NCBI GenBank assembly: GCA_021399445.1
Contig: JAJTUQ010000004.1
Span: 1,364,001-1,428,000 of the forward strand
DNA length: 64,000 bases
Source of the DNA: Xylogone sp. PMI_703
Taxonomy: Eukaryota; Ascomycota; Leotiomycetes
Reading direction: 5' to 3'
The translations under genes and the position numbers were made by a program. Shown piece after piece: positions 1-12,867 of this stretch. The notes under the pieces are model-generated. The model did no database searches. It worked only from the letters and a program-made list of their open reading frames with translations, and had not been told where the DNA came from. How positions within the stretch are numbered: position 1 is the first letter of the stretch; every line of letters starts with the position of its first letter.

Positions 1-1750
1 TTGGGCAGAGCGTCAGCGAGCTGGGAAGCTGTGTGGAATTATGGATTACTATGGAATTACTTAGCAACTGGCTGTTCCCGTATACGCGGATGACATCAAA
101 CGTAGGATCATTCTAACACTAGCTCATAATTATACGCGGAAATAATCCACAGTGATGTGAAGATAACGTGGAAAATCATGGATAAGATATGCAGGCAAGC
201 TTATCCCCTCGTGATCATTGATGATAAACTATGTAGTAATCTTCAGGCAGTGCTGTCAGTGTAGCACAATGTAAGCATGGTGAGCTTTAGGTATCGAATG
301 CGCTGAACGGCAGAATTTTAGAGAGTATTTTCGCAAGTATAATCTTACTCCCCTGTCTAAAAGGCGCCTCTTGTTCTTCGCCAGGCACCTAACCCTTTTA
401 CTTGCCAGTTTCGATGTCGTACCATCTTCAGCCGTTCTTTTTTATCCCGCTCCTCCAGCCACAAAATGATCTAAGTTAAGAGCTGTAAACTCTGCTAGCC
501 TATACTTACCCTCTCAAAGTCATTGTCAATTTGGCAAGCCATAACGATCACCTTCGGTCCGAACCGCTTGCGAGATGGAATATTAGATGGCGAGAGCTGA
601 GAAAGGCTGGAAGGCAGAAAACTCCCAGAAGCAGTGTACGGTACAGTATTGATAGTACAGGCGGCTCCCACCGATGCGATGCGGAAAACACCAGCGTAAG
701 CTTAATGTCATCCGTAAGCAACGGGCCAAATGGTCTCCTTGATTCATAGCGTCAGCAATACAAAAGAAAGTTTCTCCGTTCGAATCCCCGTCTCCGTTCG
801 AATCTCCGTCTCCGTTCAAAGCTCGACGATCGGGCCTAAAGAAAGGTGTCAGGTTGCAAGCAGGAATCCAAATTGCCTTGTTGGGCTATTGAGCTTTATA
901 TATGTTCTAACAACAAGACAAGCCCGATACCGAGAAACAACCTCTCCCTCTTCCCATTGGCTACTTGCGACCTCTCACCTCGACATTGAGATATATTTAA
1001 AGATAAAGGAGAGCTAGCTGACGAGAGATGGTGCCAACCTATGGGGGACTCCCGATGATTTACGAACCCCCGGGTTAAGGTTATCGCCCTTGGATGCCCG
1101 AATAGGCACCACCATGAAATGGGATTCCGCTGGCTGGTCAGCTTATGTCGGCAGAAGTCACCTTGGGTCCAGTACGCACTGTTTGGACAACTTTTAGTGT
1201 ATGGTACGGCGATAATCGGCCGAAGGAGACGGATCTCTCCTGAATTACTCCAAAAGGGATATTACTGTATACGCGTGATGTACCGGGCCACTTGTACTAA
1301 GCGACCTTCGCGACCCGCTCCTTGGGATTGATCGAAGATGATAAAGCCCAGCTGCTTAACTTCAGCAACATATTACGAGACTTGACATTCTTCCATTCTT
1401 CCGGATCCGGAATTTGATTTCTGACTCTCTTGGAATAACCCAGACCATCTAGCATTCAGAGTTAAGCCGCCCCCAAGGCAAAGAGGGAATGAAATAAGGA
1501 CCTTGTTAGAATGTCACTTCTGACGATAGGGTGCATGATCGCTTCCGCCATTGCTTCCTAATCGTTCAATCGTCAAATCGGAGAACAAAATATATGGGCC
1601 CGATCCGGTTGCGATTACCCAGATACTTTGGCTTTAATAAAGATACCCCAATCGATCACCGGCATTATTTGGGGACTGTTCTCATCACCGAACTGAATCC
1701 ACCCACCATTCACTACTTTATCCTTACACGGCAGGTTGCATCCCGCACGC
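1..1750. other. Intergenic region, no convincing gene
   Basis: I see no open frame with fungal codon character, splice structure or known motif here; the short open frames overlap on both strands and resemble nothing. The only structure I can name is the 18-bp tandem repeat at 773-822. The last 200 bp form the promoter and 5' leader of the ankyrin gene that starts at 1751. Confidence 0.6.
773..822. repeat. 18-bp tandem repeat, about 2.8 copies
   Basis: The unit TCTCCGTTCGAATCCCCG at 773-790 is followed by a copy with one change at 791-808 and a partial third copy to 822. The unit contains a tRNA B-box-like GTTCGAATC by chance; there is no A box or cloverleaf around it. A simple minisatellite-like expansion is the plainest reading. 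Confidence 0.8.
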
Positions 1751-3382
1751 ATGGCGGAAACTCCTCCTGCAAGCTGCAGCTCCGACAGCTCCGACGATTT
1801 TGCTCTCTATGGTCGAGATGACCCCGTTGTGCGTGTAGTAGACGATGTTGAACGCGTTCGGGAGCTGCTAGCAGGAGGGGCTCCTATACGACCAGGGGCC
1901 ATGTTTGCGGCCATTGATGTTCGTGCTGTTGATACCCTGAATCAGCTGCTCGACGCAGGCGTCGACACTAACTCACGATTAGATGGTGCTGATACCGCCG
2001 GTGCCTATGTAACCCAAGACTGGGCAAGCAGCGACTTGGCCCCCGAATTCTCAATTGAGAGCTCTGATGAACGCGACTGGTACGCGATATACCATGCTGC
2101 TTCCCTTGCTTCATTCAGGCCGCAAGACAAAGCCGTGCAATATCGCATGATGATGTCTCTGCTTGATCATAAAGCTGATATATATGCGATATTTCGACAG
2201 CCGCTGGACCTTTCGCGGCTTACGAGATGTATCTATCCAGGAGAAGATCCTCCAAGGGTCTGCAACAAAGAAGATGAATTTGAAGAGGAGAGCAATGGTG
2301 GAGATGAAGATACTGCTCTTCCCCGGCAATATGGCCAACGCAGTGTACTACACGCTATTCTAGAGGACGGCCACCTGGTCCAACCAATCCTTGAGCATCC
2401 AGACATATCTCTCAACCTCGACCATCGCGATCCCCAGGGTCGTACACCCTTTCTCTCTGCTTGTCATAGTTCTCTAGGAGCTGATGCGGGCATTGACGGC
2501 TGTTTAACAGACGTTTCGTGGGATGTAGACCGAGGTGGCTATATTCGAGATCCATTTCAAGAGGCTACCAACAAGAGCCTTCTTCACAATCTGCTAGAAC
2601 GTGGTACGGATGGCCTGGCAGTGGACGCCTCCGGTCGAAACGCACTACACCATCTCTTACTGGCTCACGATCACTTGACTAAGCAGAGTCGGCCTCCAAT
2701 TATCAATCAGTCTCTAAAATTCATCTCGTCTCGCTTTCCTTCTCTCGTCAACCAACCTGACCACTATGGCACGTATCCGTTGCATTGTGCTCTGCAGCGA
2801 ATCCGACGGTACCCCATCTGTGACCGCTACGTCGACTTTGCAGACCCTGAAGGCGCTGTGGATATCTTACTCGCTGCAGGCGCCGATCCGTCAGTCCGAG
2901 ATGGTCGTGGGAATACCGTACTGCACTACGTCGCCGCGGAGGGATTAGCTGAAGTCTGGCGCGCAGATGGCATCAGGCGGCTTTTCCGCAAATTTATTTC
3001 CTTGGGAGTGGATATAAATCTCCGCAATGCGGTGGGTCGTACGGCACTGGAACTGGTGCTTGATGACGATGGAACGCGTGGTATAGAGAGGGAAAAGGCG
3101 TACGGACATCTGGCTCGGCCGCCATATAATGAGAAACTGCGTACGACAGAAGAGATTGATGGAGAAGTCTTTGGGATGTTTGATGAGGCTGGAGTGAGAT
3201 GGTCCGAAAGAGATGGAGAGGGATGCACGGCATGCCATATCGTGGCAGCCAGTAAGTCACCACGATCAGGATGGAGGTTCAGCTTCCTTGTGGAGAAGGG
3301 AGTGGATTCCTCGATAAAGGATAATAGAGGGAGGTCCGCGTTGGATGTGGCAATTGAGTACGGGAATAGAGCTGTGCGCTAA
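1751..3382 (+). CDS. Ankyrin-repeat protein, paralogous to the C-terminal part of the adjacent NLR
   Basis: This intronless frame encodes 543 aa. I start at the ATG at 1751; the frame is open a few codons further up, but only through a TTG. After a Ser/Asp-rich N-terminus it carries degenerate ankyrin repeats, seen as helix-turn cores such as GRTPFLSACH, GRNALHHLLL, GTYPLHCALQ, GNTVLHYVAA and GRSALDVAIE. Ankyrin repeats bind proteins; there is no enzymatic domain, signal peptide or membrane segment. The blocks follow, in order, those near the end of the neighbouring 2077-aa NACHT-ankyrin protein (for example GRNALHHLL and GRSSLDIAAA there). The matching part of that gene lies in one exon, which fits an intronless derivative. 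It may be a detached repeat domain, a decoy or partner of the NLR, or a relic of duplication. The frame is open throughout, so I treat it as a real gene. Confidence 0.85.
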   Translation: MAETPPASCSSDSSDDFALYGRDDPVVRVVDDVERVRELLAGGAPIRPGAMFAAIDVRAVDTLNQLLDAGVDTNSRLDGADTAGAYVTQDWASSDLAPEFSIESSDERDWYAIYHAASLASFRPQDKAVQYRMMMSLLDHKADIYAIFRQPLDLSRLTRCIYPGEDPPRVCNKEDEFEEESNGGDEDTALPRQYGQRSVLHAILEDGHLVQPILEHPDISLNLDHRDPQGRTPFLSACHSSLGADAGIDGCLTDVSWDVDRGGYIRDPFQEATNKSLLHNLLERGTDGLAVDASGRNALHHLLLAHDHLTKQSRPPIINQSLKFISSRFPSLVNQPDHYGTYPLHCALQRIRRYPICDRYVDFADPEGAVDILLAAGADPSVRDGRGNTVLHYVAAEGLAEVWRADGIRRLFRKFISLGVDINLRNAVGRTALELVLDDDGTRGIEREKAYGHLARPPYNEKLRTTEEIDGEVFGMFDEAGVRWSERDGEGCTACHIVAASKSPRSGWRFSFLVEKGVDSSIKDNRGRSALDVAIEYGNRAVR

Positions 3383-3829
3383 ACAACTAAGAAAGAGCAA
3401 TCCATGAAGAACCAAACATTTACTACCTCACTTCAACATAAGGTAAAGGATAAGCGCCATTAGGAATGAATACCATAGTACGTCTATCATTGAAATGTTG
3501 ACCATTTCTACAGACCGCTCATTCAAGGCACCATACTACATAGACTAAAAGTTTAGGTATAATTGACACCATGAACTTTTATATGCGGTAGATCAGATAC
3601 AAGATTGGAAAAAAAATTTGTACTCATTCTTGTCACGTGCCATTACTGCAAGTTCTGCCAATCAGCAGTCATGCTCCGCCTTTATGTCAAGTAGGCAGCA
3701 ATGATTAGTAGAAGATCTGCTGCTGACTGCACTGTGCAGGACGCACATACACTCCCACATTGTTTTTGGAGTTTGCTTCTGTTTTATCATTCTGTACTCT
3801 GATGAATCTTCAGAGTGTATTCTTCGATT

Positions 3830-6800
3830 ATGTCTTCGTCTGAGTCCGATGAATTCGAGGTGATTGATCCGCTCGAGGCCAGTCTTTCGCCCGAAGAGCT
3901 GGCGAGAATCCAAGACTGGCTCCAGCCAACGGACTATGCTGCTCACTCCAGTGAATTTCATCGCCACTTATCTTCTCAAGCTCCAGGAACCGGCCTATGG
4001 CTCTCTAAGACTTCAAAATACCAGCAGTGGAAGGAGTCAGATGACCATGGGATCCTGTGGGTGAAAGGTGTTCCCGGGGCCGGGAAGTCGGTAATCGCAG
4101 CTTCGATGGTAGAGTTCTTACAGAGGACTAACGAGGGCACTCCAGTTTTGCACTTCTTTTTCCGATATATCGTTTCAAAAAATAGAAAACCTCGGAATCT
4201 TATCCAGGATTTCCTCGCGCAGCTGCTTCCCCACAGTACTCGCCTTCAGGGAATACTCCAAGCACTGCCAAAGACCAAGTCACAAGTAGACGAGTTTTCT
4301 GATGAAACCTTGTGGAGCTACCTATTAGAAAGCCTAGCTTCAATTGAAAATGTCTACCTAGTAGTTGATGCATTAGATGAGATGGAACCGAACCATAAGG
4401 GTCTCTTTTTGGGTCGACTCAATAGTCTGGCAACTTTTCGACCAAAGAATGTGAAACTCATGGCGACAAGCAGACCAGATCAGGACATCCAAAGAAGCTT
4501 AAGGGATGCCTCCATTGTGCACATCAGCCTTGAAGATGATCTGGTTGGCAAAGACATCAGTCTCTTCTTGTCATATCGTCTGAAAATCCTGCTTCCAGAG
4601 AATGGACGGGACTCGTTAAGAGAGTCTTTAGTATCAACTATATCTGAACAGTCTCGTGGGCTTTTCCTTTATGCAAGACTTCTTCTCGATCAGATAAAGC
4701 CTAGCATTGGATTGTCGGAGCAAGATATTAATCATTTAATAAAGAAAGCCCCTGCAAGTCTAGAGGACATGTATAACAGCATGCTCCACCAACAAGCTTT
4801 GTCTCTTAATATTGATACTGAAATCCAAGTTTTCCTTCTCGAATTGGCAACACATTCGTCCCGCCCCCTGCGATTGAACGAACTGGCAAGTGCACTCTCT
4901 TCTACGTTTTCATCTTCAATGGGTCTACAAACCTCAAAGTTTGTGGCAAGGTCAGCATGTGCTCCGCTTCTTGAGGTCTTGGAAGATGAGACAGTCCAGG
5001 TCATCCACCACTCGTTTACCGAATTCCTCCTGAATGATGCGCGAATCAAGCTTGATATGTGTGGCGACACTCCGCAATTTCCCGTGCTCAATTCCAAGTT
5101 AGTCCATAGGAAACTAACGGTCATCTGTCTGAACTATCTAGAATCTGGTGCTCTCAGACTGGAAAACAATGATGCGGAAGAACAACCCGCCGGGTCTTCG
5201 AACGAGTATTACGGCCCCAATTACAGTTGGGATACAACTCTGAACAAACGCAGGAAGGAGTTAGATAGAAATTATAGACAAGCAAAGTTACGCTATCCAT
5301 TTTTGGAATATGCAGTTGTTAACTGGGCATTTCACGCCAGTAACTACGATTCTGGAGATGCAGACTTTTTGGAGTCACTTTCTAGCTTCCTAGATCCCAG
5401 TAACATCAGTTTTAGAAAGTGGCTGCAACTTGAGTGGGCAACAGGACGAGAATTCTCGGAGACTGAAGCGCCAACTCCTCTACATGTTGCTGCATTTGCT
5501 GGTCTGACAACATATGCGAAGAAGTTGATTGAAGAAGGCAACTCAGTAGACTCTCGTGACAGCCAAAATCGCACGCCATTACACTGGGCTTGCTCACGTG
5601 GTCATATATCGACAGTTTCACTCCTCTTAAAAGCTGGCTCAGCTCTCGATGAAGAAGATAATGAGGGCGTGAAACCAATACACGAAGCAGCGAGGAAGAA
5701 CCATGCGAGCATTGTCAGAATGCTGCTCGAAGCCGGCGTGAATCCACTTACTCCAAAGACGCGCGAGAACATGGACAAATATCTCTGGATGTGTGGCGAA
5801 GAGTCAACAATCGGCGATACAGCTGTCAAGTATGCGTACCTTCAAGGTCACACCGATACGATAATGGCAATGCTACCATTCATTATAACAGAAACCTTGG
5901 AAGAAATATTCTGCCAGTGTTGCCGGTACGGGAAATTTGCAGCTGCACGAGCCATTCTCGACGCCACTGATTTATCACCTAATACAAAGCTCGATGATGC
6001 CAGTGCTCTTTACCTTGCATGCCGGGCTCACAGTGTCGGTATTGTGGAGTTACTTCTAGCAAAGGGAGCCGATGTCGAGCTGACTTCACAATGGCGGGTA
6101 ACGAAGAAATATGCCCATTATACACGTGAATATGTGGAGCCTTTGAGAACTCCCATCCATGGTGTTGCTATCGGTTGGAAGTCTGCTAATCATATTCAAT
6201 GCCAGCGGATTTTCCGCCTGTTGCTAGATTCTGGGGCAGATATCGAAGCAAAAGACGGCAAAGGAGATACTCCTTTACTGAGCCTTTTCCCCGGAGACGG
6301 CTCTATTGGAAAAGAACCCCCCAGTCTCTTGGCTGCCGAGACCCTTCTCCGGGCGGGAGCAAATGTGATGGCTATCAATGCGAGTGGCGATTCTGTACTT
6401 CACCGCTGTCTTAGTTCTTCACAAAATATCAAGTTGTTTCAGCTTCTCTTTGAATACGGTGCGAGTGTAGATTCCATTGGGAAATATGGGAACACCATTA
6501 TGCATGCCGCATTGGGAAACTGCTATCAGGATGGCAGGTCTGAATATATGACCGATATTATTGATTTTCTACTCAACCGGGGGGCAAAATGTGATGTGAA
6601 AAATGATCTTGGATGTACGGCAGTGGAATGTGCTGCTACCAGACCCTTCTGCACCTTAGAAACATTCACGAGGCTGCTTCGAGCCTGCTCTGATGAAAAT
6701 GCCATCCAGGACTGTTTATGGAAATTGGACTCAAAACGGAGCAAAGATGAAACAGTCCAGTTCATTCAAGCAATACAGAGCTTTGGTGGGTCTTTGGAGA

Positions 6801-9800
6801 ATCGAGATAGCAACGGCAGAACAGTCTTGCTTGCCAGCACGGGATCCAAAGAGCTCTTTGAGGCTCTTCTTGAATGTGGAGCACACCTTCATGCGGTTGA
6901 TTCAAGAGGCAGAGGAGTATTGCATCAGTATACTGCTAGTCATCCGAACTTTCCGGCTCGTGAACCGATCCAGAGACTAGCAAGTATGGTAGATATGGGG
7001 CTGGATCCTTTGCAGGTACGTGCTTGAAAATACACCAATAGTAATGCAGACTTTTCCAAATAACGCCAATCTTACTAGGTCGACTACGATAGGAATAATC
7101 TGCTGCATGAGCGAGCCAAAATTTACACAAATACGGAAGCGGACCGCTTATTTGTTCAGAAGTTGCTCGACTACGGTATTTCGATTAATTCGAAGAACTA
7201 TCGTGGTATGACACCACTTCACATAGCCATTGAGAGTTGTGACTTCCATTCAATGAGGACCGTGAACAGTAAGAGCTTGGATGAGCGTTTCTATGAGCGT
7301 CATGAAGTGCCCTTACTAAATGTTTTCCGACGGTATGTATTTTCGGATTTACTAGTCCCTTCTAGACCATTTGTAAACTTCATTCTAAAGTTTATCATAC
7401 TAATAGAAGTTCTATTAAATCTATACTATCCATTTTCTCTCATTAGAAAGCTACTTTTTCTTCAACCCAAATAAAATTAGAACATATCTGACTCTTTAAC
7501 TCAGAAACCAAGAAATTTTCGATATAAATTCCAAAGACAGTGAAGGGTTGACAGTACTTCATCTGGCTGCAATACATTCCGAAGCCCTTCTGTTTTATCT
7601 CCTTGGAGAAGGGGCAGATGCTAGCGTTTTGACTACAGATGAGCGGAGCATCCTCCACCTGGCTTGTCGAGCGCGGCAAAGTAATATTGTTGGATACTTG
7701 TGTCAGGTGAGTCCTGCTGTGCAAATATACAGTGTTTCCTACAAATCCCCAAACTTCATTGTGACACTGCTAACCAATATCAGATGGAGAGATATAAAGG
7801 AATGATTAACCAGCGAGATTCGCATGATCGAACTCCACTGCATGATGCCTGTGCATCTGGGTGCCCAGATTCAGTGTATCATCTTCTAAAAGCCGGTGCG
7901 GATATCACTATAGTTGATAAAAATGAGAGAACCCCTCTTCATTCTTGTGCAGAATCGTCTGATGAGCAGAAGATATGGACACTGTTGTCTCGGCAAAGCG
8001 AAATATCTGGTCGTACGCTGCGAGACCGATTTAGGCCAGCCGTTAAAAAGCCACAATCCTATGATCCTCCATGGTATACATTGAGCACTCCAAAAGTTGC
8101 GCATGAAGACAAGGATATTCCCAGTATTGGTCTCATTGCCAAGGCACTTCTTTCAGCCGGTAGTGATATCAAGGCAACAGACATGGCTCGGCGAACGCCA
8201 CTTGATCTCGCAATTGAGTATGATTGTCCAGAAATGATTCGGGCCTTACAATCTACGGCCGAGCTTATACAGGAAGGACGAGATGTGGGCTCCACAGATC
8301 GAAGATTGCAAACAGTTTTAGCGCTAAAGAGTTCATCATTATCCACAATGAATCTTGAAGAGCCGTTGCTCCAAGATATATTTCAGGACCCATCAATTTA
8401 TCTTACCCTCCTTACTTTCGACGATATTGAATGGATATCGAAGCACCGGGGAAAGATTGCTGGAGAAGATGACTTGAACTCTCCTAGCCCTGCTGGGCAA
8501 TCTCTGTTATACATTGCTGTCTCGAATGGTTTCACGCAACTAGTGGAGGGCTTCGGCTCATTCGCCCGGGCTAATGATGTTCCCAAAACTGTGCTAGCGC
8601 GGACCCGGAAGTTATATAAGGAGTTCAAATCACATCCACCTATAAAATATCTGGCACCAGCTCTTCATACTGCTTGTTCCAGGGAGCTGTCGAATATGGA
8701 CATGATCGAGGTTCTTGTCAATACTTGCGGTGTTGATATTAATACACATGTTTTAGTGGAAACACAAGAATGGAAAACAGCAAAGGAACCTATTGAAGGA
8801 GGTACTGCTCTCCATATTCTCGCAAAAGCAAATCATTGGTGGCAACTAGATGCCCTTAAGTATCTTCTGCAAAAGGGAGCGGATATTGAGTCAACCAATG
8901 AGAATGGCGAGACACCTCTTCATATAGCCTGTACTGGAACAAAGTTTGCGGATATGAATTTCACGCATAATACTTATGGGTACTGGAGGATTGAAAGCGT
9001 CAAGATGCTACTTGGTGCGGGAGCCAAGTTTAATGTTCTTGACAATGCCGGGTTGTCTTGTCTTCACAAAGCTAGTTCTTCCCCTCAAATCATGAGAATC
9101 TTGCTAGAACATGGTGCAGACCTCTCTGGAGGGATATTCTCGCCACTTTTCTCGGCACTCCAAATTCAGTGCCCCGAAACACTCACTATCCTGCTCGATG
9201 CCGGTGTTAGTCCTGACATTATAGACCCCAACATGGATTCCAAGAGCTTTGAACTCCATTATCTCGCCAAAGTCAACCATCATTGGGCCCTTTTCTGCGC
9301 ATCTTTTGCTAAGTTTCACAACCAATCACCCAAACATTCGAAACCTATGATAAAGATACTCATTGAAAGGGGAGCAAACATCTACGCTCCGCTGGACAGC
9401 AAGGAGACTTTGATACATTATACCTTCGAGAATGCTGAATATGAGATCTTGCACGCTTTCCTAGGCTGTAGCAATAAGATTGACTTCAATAGTCGAGACT
9501 CTAAGGGCCGTACCATATTCCTAGCTGCTTGCGATTGGAATGAATGTCTTCCAGGCCATCAGCACTTAGATTGGTTCCCTAAAGAGGCAGCACCTTTCCT
9601 CCAAACTCTCACATTTGGTGCTGATCATTTAGCGGTTGATAACGATGGTCGTAATGCCCTACACCACCTCCTGGATAATCCGAATATGGAAGAGGAAGCA
9701 ATAATACAATTTCTTGCTTATGATTCAGCCAAGATACTGCTTCACCAAAAAGATAAAAATGGTTTCACGCCACTTAATTACGCACTACGTATTCTCCGCC

Positions 9801-10375
9801 CTACCGCAGTTACTGCCCTTCTTGCCATGGGTGCAGACTTATTATGTCCTGACCCTACAGGTGCCACAGCAGCACATCACATCGCAGCACAATGTCTAAA
9901 TAGCAGACCTCCATCAAGGAGAAGCCCTGCTTACCGTGATTACAAACCAGAATTCTATACCGGTCTCCTCACTCTTTGGAAGAGGTACTTCACCCTTGGA
10001 GGGTCTATCAATGCCTGTGACGACAAAGGTTCACCACCTCTCTTCTCATATCTCTCTTCGAGTCCCAGAGACCACTATAAGACTCCTAAGGGTAGCTGTT
10101 TCCATCTGGAGATGTTTAACACGTATTTTTCAGAAGAGCTAACAGGAAATATCGATTTCCTTGCCAAGAATAATAGCGGGGAGAATGCACTACATATCAT
10201 TGCAAGACGAGAGAAGAGTAGTAAGAATCCGTACTATAATAAGCAATTATATGAATTCTTCGTTCAGAAGGGATTAGATCCGCTGGAGGAGGATACATTA
10301 GGGAGAAGCAGTTTAGATATTGCGGCTGCTTGCGAACAGAAGGATATTCTGGAGTTGTTCCAATACCAGAAATAA
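3830..10375 (+). CDS. NACHT-ankyrin NLR-like protein (STAND P-loop NTPase)
   Basis: Four exons, 3830-7015, 7079-7332, 7505-7706 and 7784-10375, join in frame to give about 2077 aa. The ATG at 3830 precedes the conserved N-terminus; the frame extends a little upstream only via GTG. A NACHT nucleotide-binding domain follows a short head: Walker A GVPGAGKSV at residues 80-88 and Walker B YLVVDALDE near 176-184. From about residue 545 to the end there are some 30 ankyrin repeats (for example RTPLHWACSRGH). Fungal NLR-like proteins act in the cytoplasm in self/non-self recognition and regulated cell death: repeats sense, NACHT oligomerises, an N-terminal domain executes. Here only about 40 residues precede the linker to NACHT, and I recognise no HET, patatin or amyloid-type effector in them. 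Introns of 63, 172 and 77 bp have GT..AG ends and keep frame. The ankyrin gene upstream is a paralogue of its C-terminal part. Confidence 0.9.
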
Positions 10376-11677
10376 TGGTCCTGGAAGTTTCTAACGATAA
10401 GTAAAAACGATATAACATCTTGCTGCTGGTATATTGTCTATCTATAGTCTCAATATTATCTAAATAAATGAAAAGTTTATAGATAACACCAAGATTTGAG
10501 GAGATTTATGGGCTCTGTGTCAAGTTTGCATCGAGCTATCTGATAAGGACAGCTACTCTTTGTGTTCAGTCGCGATATCTCTACCGTTATTTTCTATTTC
10601 CATTGCACAAATCTATGGGTTTAATATATTACAAGTCTGATTGGCTGTAGCTTGGATTCAATATCAATCCTTGAGTAATATGCACAAGACAGAGCCCTCG
10701 TGTCAAAACATGTAATACATTATAAGCAATTGGGTAACTGCTTTTTGTTCTGACACCTTGTACGTCTCGCATGTGTTTGGGCCAGTTCACTGGGAACACT
10801 ACTGGCAATAGGGGGCTCCAGAGATAATTTCCCCCTCGCCACATTGAATGCGAAAGAACCGAGGCTACTAACTAAAGGCCAGTTCATAGCGTTTTTTCTA
10901 GTTTATAGTGTATAAAAGGAATTAACATTAGTCTTTGATCTATAATTTCATAATTTAAGGTGAGACTCTCCTATTCACCCCCTTCTCCAAATAATTCTAT
11001 AGTACATAACGCTTATTCGCTATTCACTTGATACATGCTCTAATTATAAAGCTATATAAATAGTCTCAAGTTATAATTTAAGACCATCAGGAACGTATTC
11101 TATCCTATTATTACTCGTATTAGAGATTCTGTCTCCAAAATAAGCGATCTCCGCTCGCAATTCTTCTGGATTAGAGTAGCTTAGAGACTATCCCCATTGA
11201 CCATCTAAACAAGCTCCTCGTCTATTAAGATCTGACGTGGGGTGAGCAACCAACCTTGTTGTCAGAAAACGGTCAGAACTCTATTAATACAAATCTTGCC
11301 GCATTGGGGGAGGTTGCGGAGAGTAGCTGGGTGCCGATAGTTGCCCCTTTTGGAAGTTTTGCGAGGTTGCATCGGCTCCCCTTCAACAACGCTGTTGGGA
11401 TGCAGCTGAGGCTTGTCGCGCCCGTCCCCTCGGGATTTTCTGTCTAACGCATCTTTGCCTATCTTGGTGTCTCATGTTGGCTGTGCGCGCGGTGACGCCG
11501 TTGCAGCTCAACGTCGTCGCTACGTCCAAGTTTCGAAAATACGTATATAAATCCTATGCTATCTGTCCTGCTTGAAATGTTCATCTAACAGAATCCCGCT
11601 TCTATACGAACTACCTTCCCTCTTACAGCTCTTCTTGAATCCAACAGTTTCCCAATTGCATTCTACCCTGGCCAATC
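10376..11677. other. Intergenic region
   Basis: No gene is supported here. The stretch around 10860-11130 is AT-rich and low in complexity. The final 150 bp are pyrimidine-rich and lead into the small gene at 11678, as expected for a fungal promoter and 5' leader. Confidence 0.5.
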
Positions 11678-12261
11678 ATGATTCTCCGAACTGCTCTTTC
11701 AGCCTATACGGCCCATGAGATGGCCAAGTAAGTCTTCCGACACACGAATGTTCTTCTCGTGTCTCTAACGGAGATATCTCCATCTTTAGGAGTAACGCCT
11801 CAAATCCCGATGCTCCTTGTCCCTATTACACTCCAGCAGATGTCCCAGGGGTATATCCAGGCCGCCTCTCTCGTATTGGCTATCGTCGAGACTTGCGTGC
11901 AGGAGCCTACTATCCTCCTCCACAGCAGCCAACCCAAGTTGTCTACCAAATGCAACCTCCACCCCCACCACCACAGCAGGTCTATTACCCACCACCACAA
12001 TCATACCCCCAAGGACCAGCATACAACGCTCCACCACCCCAATCTTACCCGGGATACCAGAGAGGTGCTTCACAGGGGTATTATGAACTCCCTCAGCAGC
12101 GGTCAGCACCAGGGGTGGAGTATCAAGAAGCTCCTAGAGAGTATCGAGAAGCTCCCAGACAATATCCGCCTGAGCCGCCGAGTTACCAAAGCTCGACTAC
12201 GCAGCGTGGGCCACCAGAGCAGTGGGCAGAGCGGGAGCAGAAGCCAGCAAAGGGAATGTAA
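11678..12261 (+). CDS. Small Pro/Tyr/Gln-rich protein of unknown function
   Basis: Exon 1 (11678-11727) ends at a consensus GTAAGT donor; exon 2 runs 11790-12261, after an intron ending TTTAG. Joined, they encode 173 aa. About 70 residues of ordinary composition, including TPADVPGVYPGRLSRIGYRR, lead into a low-complexity tail with YYPPP, PPPPPQQ and SYPG-like units and a charged repeat EAPREYREAPRQY. There is no signal peptide or membrane segment, so a cytosolic, largely disordered protein is likely. Similar PYQ-rich tails occur in many unrelated scaffold or membrane-associated proteins, so composition gives no function. Exon 1, the intron and the start are supported by continuity of frame and the strong donor, not by a known family. 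Confidence 0.65.
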
Positions 12262-12867
12262 TAAACGGTTGTTTGATATTATATCCTAGAATTGGGCGTC
12301 AAGTTCTGTTACAATATATGGGCATGACTATGTATGGCAGCGTTTAGTTGAATAGCTTTTCCTTTGTGTATTCTCTCCAGATAATAATACAATTGGTTAT
12401 TATACGCTATACTTGTGTTCGATATGATCACGGTGAATGTTAATTATTGTAAGAGGTCTAAATTCTTTTCTTTGGTACCTGTGAGCTGCATTTTTGGTAT
12501 TCGTCCAAAGACCTTATCCAGAACCAAATTCCCAATTCGCATAAATTGGACACTTAAATTTGTGTATTGCGCATCCTATCTACTTGAATATTTTCGAATC
12601 AAGTTCTGTGAATTCCAGGGTACTAATCAAGAGATTTGGCCGATTACATATATATGTTCTAGCCACGTAGGCTAACCTAGGCCATCGGTCAGAATATGTG
12701 GTAGTGCCAATGAATACACGAATAAACACTGGAAATTGCACCATTGCTTCACACATTGCCAACAAAGACCGTACTAAAGTAAATAGTTTAGACATCTCAA
12801 TGGTATAATATATTAAGCAAACTATTTTATTTAGATCTGTGCAAAATCCCACCCTTCGATTATACAC
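12262..12867. other. Convergent intergenic region
   Basis: This is the shared 3' space between the small Pro-rich gene (plus) and the P450 gene (minus). It is AT-rich and I see no further coding frame or repeat. Confidence 0.5.

Noticed and set aside
583..819. Minus-strand open frame rich in Asn-Gly-Asp-Ser
   Set aside because: The composition is caused by the tandem repeat; there is no homology-like content upstream or downstream.
777..823. tRNA B-box-like GTTCGAATC strings
   Set aside because: They recur because of the 18-bp tandem repeat, and there is no A box, stem pairing or terminator around them.
7333..7504. Alternative small exon inside the 172-bp second intron of the NLR gene
   Set aside because: The TTAG acceptor inside breaks the frame, while GTATGT at 7333 to CAG at 7504 restores a clean ankyrin sequence.
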